Assembly (NCBI RefSeq): GCF_014764405.1
Contig: NZ_CP061725.1
Span: 6,262,001-6,326,000 of the forward strand
Direction of reading: 5' to 3'
From: Micromonospora craniellae
GTDB lineage: Bacteria; Actinomycetota; Actinomycetes; Mycobacteriales; Micromonosporaceae
Length of the DNA stretch: 64,000 nucleotides
Under the pieces are notes generated by a model. That model made no database searches, was not told the DNA's origin, and saw only the letters and a list, made by a program, of their open reading frames with translations. Below, in pieces: positions 58,402-64,000 of this stretch; position 1 is the stretch's first letter, and each line of letters begins with the position of its first letter. A program made the translations under genes and the position numbers.

Positions 58402-59613
58402 TCAGGACAGTGCGCTGGACAGGACGGCGCGTACCGGGGTGTGGTCGTTGTCGAGTCGCCAGGTGGTGTCGTGGTCGCGCCAGTCGGTGCCGAGGGGGGT
58501 GACGGCGGGCATGACTTCGCGGGCGAACAGGGTGAGGTGGTCGCGTACCTCGTTGCTGGTCATGTCGCCGGCGTGGTTCATCAGGATGAGGTGTCCGGCG
58601 CCGGTGTGTTCGTAGAGGCGGCGGATCTGTGCGGTGACCTGGTCGGGGGTGCCGATGAGCAGGATGCCGGCGTCGATGAGGTCTTCGTAGCTCATGCGGC
58701 GGACGGCGCCGAGTCGGCCGCGTAGGGCGGCGACGGCGGAGGCGGGTGGGAAGTAGCCGGGTGGGCTGGCCGCGCCGAGGCGCAGGCGGCCGGGCTTGAG
58801 GTAGTACATGAGTTTGCGGCCGATGTCGCGGGCCTGCTGTTCGGTGGGGGCGACGTGGCACAGGGCCATGTAGGCGAACCGGTCGGGGCCGGGTTCGGGG
58901 TGGCCGGCGGCGGTGGCGGTGCGGCGGTAGAGCCGGAACGAGGCGGCGGTGTCCTCGTAGGTGCCGAGCAGGTTGCACAGGGTGTAGCCGTGGCGGGCGG
59001 TCCATTCGACGAGGCGGGTGGAGGTGCCGCTGATCCAGATCGGTGGGTGGGGCTGCTGGTAGGGGCGCGGCCAGACGCTGACGTAGCGGTAGTGGTAGTG
59101 GGTGCCTTCCCAGGAGAAGACGTCGTCGCGGGTCCAGGCCTGGGTGATGAGGTCGTGGGCTTCGATGAACATGTCGAGGTTGTGGACGGGGTTCTGGTTG
59201 GAGGGGAACGTCTCGCCCTGGACGCCTCGGACGAAGCCGCAGTCGATGCGTCCGCCGCTGACGGCGTCGAGGTAGGCGATCTCCTCGGCGACGCGGACGG
59301 GGCTTTCGCGGTGTGGCAGTGGGGTGCCGAGGACGAGGACCCGGCCGCGGCGGGTGCGGTGCAGGACGGAGGCGGCGCTGAGGGTGGCGGAGACCTGGAG
59401 GGTGGAGGCGGACTGGTGGTGTTCGTTGACCATGAGGTCGAAGCCGAGTTCGTCGGCGAGTTCGTACTCGTCGAGGTAGCGCTGGTAGAGCTGGTGGCCG
59501 AGGACCGGGTCGTAGTAGCGGTTGGGCATGAAGTATTTGAGTCCGCGGTGGGCTTCTTCGGCCTCGGGGGGCACGAAGGGGTACGGCATCTCGGTGAAGT
59601 GGTAGAGCCTCAT
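58402..59613 (-). CDS. Luciferase-like flavin-dependent monooxygenase
   Basis: The 403-residue protein is a bacterial luciferase-like barrel with ELADELGFDLMVNEHHQSAS, LGTPLPHRESPVRVAEEIAY, LDAVSGGRIDCGFVRGVQGE and GTPDQVTAQIRRLYEHTG. It most likely uses FMNH2 supplied by the flavin reductase gene in the same operon. The substrate is unknown. GGGGAGAGG precedes ATG 59613, which overlaps the previous stop (ATGA). Confidence 0.88.
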   Translation of the reverse strand: MRLYHFTEMPYPFVPPEAEEAHRGLKYFMPNRYYDPVLGHQLYQRYLDEYELADELGFDLMVNEHHQSASTLQVSATLSAASVLHRTRRGRVLVLGTPLPHRESPVRVAEEIAYLDAVSGGRIDCGFVRGVQGETFPSNQNPVHNLDMFIEAHDLITQAWTRDDVFSWEGTHYHYRYVSVWPRPYQQPHPPIWISGTSTRLVEWTARHGYTLCNLLGTYEDTAASFRLYRRTATAAGHPEPGPDRFAYMALCHVAPTEQQARDIGRKLMYYLKPGRLRLGAASPPGYFPPASAVAALRGRLGAVRRMSYEDLIDAGILLIGTPDQVTAQIRRLYEHTGAGHLILMNHAGDMTSNEVRDHLTLFAREVMPAVTPLGTDWRDHDTTWRLDNDHTPVRAVLSSALS

Positions 59614-60344
59614 GGGGCCTCTCCCCTCAGGAAGGACCGGACCAGCCGGTGGAACTCGTCGGGGCGTTCGAGGTAGGGGTAGTGGCCGGTGTGTGGGAGT
59701 TCGAGGTAGCGGGCGGTGGGGAGCAGGTCGGCGAGGGCGGCGCTGTGTCGGGGTGGGACGAGGCGGTTGTGGCTGCCGGCGATGACGAGGGTGGGGATGG
59801 TGATCAGGTGCAGCCATCGTCGGAGTCGGGGGTCGTGGAGGAAGGGTTTCCAGGCGTATCGGGCCAGGGCGGCGCGGTCGGCGAAGGCGCGTTCGTGGTC
59901 GCTGTCGGGTAGGTCGGCGGGGTGGCCGGGCATCCGTAGGTCGTGGCTGGCGGTGGGGTCGGCCCAGCCGAGTTCGATGATCTCGGTGGGGTCGAGGAGC
60001 AGGATGTCGGCGAAGTCGGGTTCGGTGGGGCCGGAGAGTTTGACGCCGTACGGGGAGACGAGGACGAGTGAGGTGAAGCGGTGGGGTGCGCGTACCGCCA
60101 TCTCCAGGGCGATCCAGCCGCCGAAGCCGGCGCCGGCGAGGTGGCGGGGGGTGTCGGTGGTGGTGGTGAGGTAGTGCTGGGCGAGGTCGGCGACGCTGTC
60201 CCAGTGTGCGGTGGTGGCGTCGTGGGGGGTGCCGAAGCCGGGGTGGCGGGGTACGTCGACGTCGAGGTCGTCGGCGAGGAGGCGGAGTGCGCCGACGGGT
60301 CCGGGGAGGACGTCGGCGTCGTGCAGGAACAGCAGGCTGTTCAT
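59610..60344 (-). CDS. Alpha/beta hydrolase-fold protein lacking the nucleophile Ser
   Basis: The 244-residue protein has the fold's features: HPGFGTP loop, LVLVSPYGVK after the elbow, the acid region VIAGSHNRLVPP and the terminal His in ELPHTGHYPYLERPDEF. At the nucleophile elbow it reads HLAGAGFGGWIALE, with Gly where Ser is expected. It may use water activation by His, as proposed for RutD-type enzymes, or be non-catalytic. Both ends are coupled to neighbours by ATGA overlaps. Confidence 0.82.
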   Translation of the reverse strand: MNSLLFLHDADVLPGPVGALRLLADDLDVDVPRHPGFGTPHDATTAHWDSVADLAQHYLTTTTDTPRHLAGAGFGGWIALEMAVRAPHRFTSLVLVSPYGVKLSGPTEPDFADILLLDPTEIIELGWADPTASHDLRMPGHPADLPDSDHERAFADRAALARYAWKPFLHDPRLRRWLHLITIPTLVIAGSHNRLVPPRHSAALADLLPTARYLELPHTGHYPYLERPDEFHRLVRSFLRGEAP

Positions 60345-61186
60345 GGGGTGGTCCGGGTGGTGAGGAAGGTCAGCAGCAGCTCGGCGAGGGTGTCGGGTTG
60401 GTCGAGGTTGGGGGCGTGTCGGGTGTCCATGCGGTGGATGTGGATGTGGGGTGCGAGGTTGTCGAAGTGTCGGCTCCAGCCGGGTTGGAGCAGGTCGTCG
60501 CGGGTGCCTTCGACGACGAGTACGGGGACGGGGCTGTGGCGTAGCGGGCTGGGCCAGGTGTCGTCGGTGGTGGGGGTGGACATGGTGGGGTGGCGTAGGC
60601 GGGCGGCGAGCAGGGCGGTGACGTGTCCGGGTTTGCGGGTGTTGGCGTAGCGGGTGCGGATGGTGTCGTCGAGGCCGGGATGGTCGTCGACCATGGTGGT
60701 GACCAGGCGGCGCATGTCTTGTTCGGTGCCGTCGAAGTGGCCGAGTTCGGTGATGCCTTTGGTGGTGCGCCAGGGGCCGCCGGTGCCGCAGATGCTGACG
60801 GCGGAGAGTGCCGGCAGGGTGGGTGTGGTGGCGGCGAGGGCCCGGAGCAGGAGTGAGCCGCCGAAGGACTGGCCGACGAAGTGGGCGGTGTGGACGCCGA
60901 TGGCGGTGCAGAACGCGGCGAGGTGGGCGGTGCGGGAGGCGTACGGTGACCGGTCGAGGTAGACGGCTTTGTCGGTGTCGCCGTAGCCGAGCATGTCGGG
61001 GGCGAGGACGCGGTGGCGCCGGGCGAGCAGCGGCATGACGGTGGCCCAGCTGCTGATGGCGTCGCCGCCGAAGGCGCCGTCGTGGACGAGGACGATGGTG
61101 CCGCGTGGGGTGTGTGGTGGGGTGCTTTCCCAGTAGCGGGTGGTGAAGCCGCCGGCGTCGACGGTGTGTGGGCGTGGTGTGGTCAT
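60341..61186 (-). CDS. Alpha/beta hydrolase
   Basis: The 281-residue hydrolase has oxyanion-hole region LVHDGAFGG, nucleophile Ser in FVGQSFGGSLLLRAL, acid in VVEGTRDDLLQPGW and His in RMDTRHAPNLDQP. It resembles meta-cleavage-product or ester hydrolases. It is in the operon between flavin reductase and the Ser-less hydrolase, and probably hydrolyses a monooxygenase product. Confidence 0.87.
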   Translation of the reverse strand: MTTPRPHTVDAGGFTTRYWESTPPHTPRGTIVLVHDGAFGGDAISSWATVMPLLARRHRVLAPDMLGYGDTDKAVYLDRSPYASRTAHLAAFCTAIGVHTAHFVGQSFGGSLLLRALAATTPTLPALSAVSICGTGGPWRTTKGITELGHFDGTEQDMRRLVTTMVDDHPGLDDTIRTRYANTRKPGHVTALLAARLRHPTMSTPTTDDTWPSPLRHSPVPVLVVEGTRDDLLQPGWSRHFDNLAPHIHIHRMDTRHAPNLDQPDTLAELLLTFLTTRTTP

Positions 61187-61208
61187 GTCTGGCCGCCTCC
61201 CGGCGCGT

Positions 61209-61730
61209 CTAGGTGTCGTGGTGGAAGGTGCCGTAGCGTCCGCCGAGGTAGAGCAGGGGTTTCGCGTCGGTTTGGGCGCGGGCGTGTAGGACCTCGCCGC
61301 AGAGGATCCAGTGGTCGCCGCCGTGGTGTACGGCGGTGGTGCGGCATTCGAGGACGGCGGTGGTGCCGGTGGCGAGGGTGGGTACGCGGGTGTGGCCGGC
61401 GACGACGGCGGCGGCGAGGTCGTCGAGGTGTCGGCTGCGGGTGGCGAAGGCCTGTGCCCAGGTGGCGCGGTCGGCGGCGAGGTAGTTGATGCTGAACTGG
61501 CCGGTGTCTTCGGCCAGTGGGGCGAGGTGGGTCTTGTGGTCGACGGCGACCATGGCCATGGGTGGTCGGCCGGACAGGGATGTGGCGGAGGTGCAGGTGA
61601 GGCCGGTGACGCCGGCGGGTCCGCCGGGTACGAGGAGGATCGCCACGGGGGCGGGCACCTGCCGGTAGGCGGCGCGGAAGCGGGCGGTGTCGACGAGCCG
61701 GTCGGGGCCGGTGGGGACGGTGTCGGTCAT
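61209..61730 (-). CDS. Flavin reductase
   Basis: The 173-residue flavin reductase-like protein has YRQVPAPVAILLV, GLTCTSATSLSGRPPMAMV, and GQFSINYLAADR, the FMN-binding signatures of the two-component reductases (HpaC/RutF type). It would supply reduced FMN to the luciferase-like enzyme. ATG 61730 overlaps the apbE stop (ATGA). Confidence 0.88.
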   Translation of the reverse strand: MTDTVPTGPDRLVDTARFRAAYRQVPAPVAILLVPGGPAGVTGLTCTSATSLSGRPPMAMVAVDHKTHLAPLAEDTGQFSINYLAADRATWAQAFATRSRHLDDLAAAVVAGHTRVPTLATGTTAVLECRTTAVHHGGDHWILCGEVLHARAQTDAKPLLYLGGRYGTFHHDT

Positions 61731-62578
61731 CGGGGTGTTCCGGTCAGCCACAGGTGGTGGACGTCGGTGCGGGTGGCGAGCTGGTCGGCTGCCGGGTGGC
61801 CGCCGATGACGGCGGCGGTGGCGACCCAGTCGGCGCAGGCGCCGGTGCGGGCCAGGACGGTGGCCTGGGTGATGTCGGAGGTGGTGGGGTGTCCGGTGCG
61901 GGGGTCGATGAGGTGGTGCCGGTCGGTGCCCCAGCGTCGTCTGCCGGTGCCGCTGGTGGCGACGCCGCCGTCGCGGACCAGCAGGGTCCGTCCGTCGGGT
62001 AGGGCGATGGGCCAGCCGTCGCCGTCGGGGCCGGGGCCTCGGCAGGCGACGTCTCCCCCGATGCTGGCGGCCGAGTTGGGGCCGAGCCAGGTGATGACGT
62101 CGTCGGCCCAGCGTCCTTTGGCGAGGGCGGCGACGTCGACGTGGTGGCCGGGGGCGAGTCGGGCGGCGCGGGGGCGTAGGTGCAGCACGGTGTGCAGCGG
62201 TGGTACGGGGGCGGGTGGCGCCGGTGGCGGGGTGTGTGGGGCGCCGGTGGCCCAGGAGTGGGTGTAGCCGGCGGTGTGTAGGCGGGGTAGGACGGCCGCG
62301 TTGACCAGGTCGGTGCTGGCGGCGGCGACGTCGAGGGCGTGGCGGAGCATGGCGTGCAGGTCGTCGGAGATGTGGTGCCAGGTGCCGGCGGCGGCGTTGA
62401 GGCGGGACAGTTCGCTGTCGGGGCGGAACCGGGAGAAGCGGCGGTCCAGGTCCCGTAGTCGGTGTTCCACGTCGGTGAACGGCAGGGCCGGTGGTCCGTG
62501 GCTGGCGAGGGTCACCTCGCAGGTGAACACCGCGCAGGTGTGGCGGTGCAGGTGGGGTGTGGTGGTCGTGATGGTCAT
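61727..62578 (-). CDS. apbE: ApbE-like FAD:protein FMN transferase
   Basis: The 283-residue protein has RDLDRRFSRFRPDSELSRLN, VDVAALAKGRWADDV, SIGGDVACRG, HLIDPRTGHPTTSDI and the Thr/Ala/Asp region of ApbE. It attaches FMN covalently to Thr/Ser of target proteins. No target with a D(G/A)xxSxAT motif is visible in the operon except possibly the flavin reductase, so its partner is unclear. It is first in the operon; GGGAGC precedes the ATG. Confidence 0.85.
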   Translation of the reverse strand: MTITTTTPHLHRHTCAVFTCEVTLASHGPPALPFTDVEHRLRDLDRRFSRFRPDSELSRLNAAAGTWHHISDDLHAMLRHALDVAAASTDLVNAAVLPRLHTAGYTHSWATGAPHTPPPAPPAPVPPLHTVLHLRPRAARLAPGHHVDVAALAKGRWADDVITWLGPNSAASIGGDVACRGPGPDGDGWPIALPDGRTLLVRDGGVATSGTGRRRWGTDRHHLIDPRTGHPTTSDITQATVLARTGACADWVATAAVIGGHPAADQLATRTDVHHLWLTGTPR

Positions 62579-62602
62579 GTGGGTGCTCCCTTCACCACCA
62601 GG

Positions 62603-62633
62603 AATAACATGCTAAACATAATCATGTTTTAGT
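62603..62633. promoter_or_regulatory. AT-rich palindromic operator of the catabolic operon
   Basis: AACATG (62606-62611) and CATGTT (62623-62628) form one inverted repeat; CTAAA (62612-62616) and TTTAG (62628-62632) form a second, interlocked one. The AT-rich island 25 bp upstream of the apbE start is a likely regulator site. Confidence 0.55.
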
Positions 62634-62644
62634 GGCAAGGGTGC

Positions 62645-62685
62645 GGACCGGCCCCGGGACGCCGGGGTGCCACCGGGGCCGGTCC
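62645..62685 (-). terminator. Terminator of the citE-like operon
   Basis: A perfect 13-bp stem (62645-62657 with 62673-62685) and 15-base loop lie 17 bases beyond the stop codon at 62702 on the minus strand. Confidence 0.8.
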
Positions 62686-62701
62686 AGGGGTTCCGGGGCG
62701 G

Positions 62702-63577
62702 TTAGCCGCCTACGGCGGCCCGGTCGAGGATCTCCCGGGCGCTGCGCGCGACCGCCGCGTCGATGAACCGGCCGTCGGCGGTGACCGTCACGCCGGAGCC
62801 GTCACGTTCGGCGTCGGCCAGCCGGTCGACGACGTCGCGGGCGGCGGCCACCTCCTCGTCGGTCGGCGAGAACACCCGGTTGACCACCGGCACCTGGGCG
62901 GGATGGATGGCGGTGCGGCCCCGGAAACCCTGTCGCAGCAGCAGCCGGCTGGTCTGTTCGAGGCGGTCCGGGTCGCGTAGGACCGTCTCGGTGGGGCCGA
63001 CCGGCGGGGCGAGGCCGGCGGCGGCGCCGGCCAGCACCACGCGGGACCGCATCGGCCACAGCTCGGCCCTGTCCGGGCCTGGTTGCAGGCGCAGTTCGGC
63101 GGCCAGGTCCGCCTCGCCGAGTCCGAGCCGGACCACCCGGCGGGCGGCGGCCACCGCGTCCGCCCGCCACACTCCCCCAGCGGTCTCCAGCAGGGCGAAC
63201 ACCACCAGCGAGCCGGCCGGCAGGCGGTGGGTGTGTTCGGCGTCGCCGAGCAGCCGGTCCACCTCGGCCAGCAGGTCGACGTCGGCCTTGGGCACCACCA
63301 CGCCGGTCAGGTGCGCGCCGGCCACCGCGGCGATGTCGTCGGCCGGCGTGTCGGCGTTGACGCGTACCCACCACTGGGGGCCGGCGGGCGCGTCGGCGAG
63401 GAACGTCCCGACGGTTTCCCGGGCGGCGGGTTTGTGTGCCGGCACGACCGCGTCCTCCAGGTCGAGGATGCAGGCGTCGGCGCCGCGGGTCGCGGCCCGG
63501 GCCAGCTTGTCCGGCTGGTCCCCCGGCACGTACAGGTAGCTGCGGGCGATGGCCGGGGACGTGCCGACGGCGGTCAC
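62702..63577 (-). CDS. CitE-like (HpcH/HpaI) lyase
   Basis: The 291-residue protein matches the citrate lyase beta subunit-like family: RSYLYVPGDQPDKLARA, ILDLEDAVVPAHKPAARE, GVVVPKADVDL, LLETAGGVW, LGEADLAAEL and GFRGRTAIHPAQVPVVNRVF. These contain Mg-binding Glu and Asp and the CoA-binding C-terminus. It would cleave or hydrolyse a CoA-thioester such as a malyl-CoA-type compound. GTG 63577 overlaps the stop of the amidohydrolase gene (GTGA). Confidence 0.87.
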   Translation of the reverse strand: MTAVGTSPAIARSYLYVPGDQPDKLARAATRGADACILDLEDAVVPAHKPAARETVGTFLADAPAGPQWWVRVNADTPADDIAAVAGAHLTGVVVPKADVDLLAEVDRLLGDAEHTHRLPAGSLVVFALLETAGGVWRADAVAAARRVVRLGLGEADLAAELRLQPGPDRAELWPMRSRVVLAGAAAGLAPPVGPTETVLRDPDRLEQTSRLLLRQGFRGRTAIHPAQVPVVNRVFSPTDEEVAAARDVVDRLADAERDGSGVTVTADGRFIDAAVARSAREILDRAAVGG

Positions 63578-64000
63578 GGGCGGGTCGGGCGGGACAGGTA
63601 TCGGCCGCGTGGCTGCCCGACCACGGTGCCGTCGCGCAGGATCTGCTCGCCGCGCAGGAACGTGTCGGTGACGCGGGCGGTCAGTTCCATGCCCTCGAAC
63701 GGCGTGTAGTCCTGCGCCGACAGCGACTCGTCGGCGCGTACCGTCCAGGTGTGGTCGGCGTCGACCAGGCAGAGGTCGGCGTCCAGGCCCTCGGCGATGG
63801 CGCCCTTGCTGGCCAGGCCGAAGCGGCGGGCCGGCGCCCACGAGGTCAGCTCGGCGACGCGGGCGTAGGACAGGCCGCGTTTGGTGCCCTCGCTGATCAG
63901 GCCGGGCAGCAGGTACTCGGCGCCGCCGAAACCGGACTTGGCGACGAAGATGTCGTCGTCGGGCTCACCGAACTTGACCTCGGCGCGGCAGCAGGCGTGG
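63574..64000 (-). CDS. Hydantoinase/dihydropyrimidinase-like amidohydrolase, C-terminal part
   Basis: The last ~142 codons are present; the gene runs off the right edge. KFGEPDDDIFVAKSGFGGAE, TSWAPARRFGLASKGAIAEG, DADLCLVDADHTWTV and TPFEGMELTARVTDTFLRG match the end of hydantoinase, allantoinase and dihydroorotase-like proteins. The metal-binding part is outside the window. It is coupled to the CitE-like gene. Confidence 0.8.
   Translation of the reverse strand, partial: HACCRAEVKFGEPDDDIFVAKSGFGGAEYLLPGLISEGTKRGLSYARVAELTSWAPARRFGLASKGAIAEGLDADLCLVDADHTWTVRADESLSAQDYTPFEGMELTARVTDTFLRGEQILRDGTVVGQPRGRYLSRPTRP

Noticed and set aside
1..64000. CRISPR array, phage genes or a biosynthetic gene cluster
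   Set aside because: No regularly spaced short repeats, no structural phage genes and no PKS/NRPS/RiPP genes were seen; a lone lycopene cyclase and one geranylgeranyl reductase-like gene are not a cluster.

Overview
The window is high-GC actinobacterial chromosome, most likely Micromonospora or another member of Micromonosporaceae. The evidence is the composition, a mycothiol-dependent dehydrogenase fragment, a gene block in the same order as Mycobacterium tuberculosis Rv1822-Rv1832, and two families of about 60-bp palindromic repeats of a kind I associate with Micromonospora. No phage, plasmid, CRISPR array or antibiotic cluster is visible.

Layout. Bases 1-23,600 are an accessory patchwork: three paralogous secreted lysozyme-like proteins (two from a recent ~1.28-kb duplication), a serpin, a lycopene cyclase, RNase HI, a luciferase-like oxidoreductase fused to a hemerythrin domain with a divergent MarR regulator, a Baeyer-Villiger-type monooxygenase, MFS transporters, an intact IS5-family element with a 3-bp target duplication, a geranylgeranyl reductase-like protein, a stress SDR and an AbiEii-like nucleotidyltransferase pair. 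Bases 23,647-32,327 form a selenocysteine island: formate dehydrogenase alpha subunit with an in-frame UGA at codon 190 and a SECIS-like hairpin, an Fe-S subunit, a NrfD-like membrane subunit, tRNA-Sec, selA and selB. selD is not in the window. Bases 32,332-37,500 hold small, stress and signalling genes (HhH-GPD nuclease, universal stress protein, PP2C phosphatase, MarR).

Bases 37,791-47,654 are the conserved block: CDP-alcohol phosphatidyltransferase, DUF881, small basic protein, DUF881, gcvH, FHA protein, MerR (FtsR-like), DUF151, MerR, then a glycine riboswitch and gcvP. Bases 47,777-56,700 hold an aminodeoxychorismate synthase-like gene, def, acetyltransferases, a TauE permease, a truncated folD, a flavin monooxygenase/TetR pair with twin operators, and a Xer-like recombinase beside two dif-like sites. 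Bases 56,727-64,000 contain an ADP-ribosylglycohydrolase, a FadR-type regulator and a flavin-dependent catabolic operon (apbE, flavin reductase, two alpha/beta hydrolases, luciferase-like monooxygenase), preceded by a CitE-like lyase and a hydantoinase-like amidohydrolase that runs off the end.

Two general features stand out. About ten genes appear leaderless (TANNNT six or seven bases before the start codon). About nine genes are internally deleted, fused, truncated or frameshifted, which is either real decay or collapsed assembly. All functions are assigned by reading translated sequence; no searches were run.
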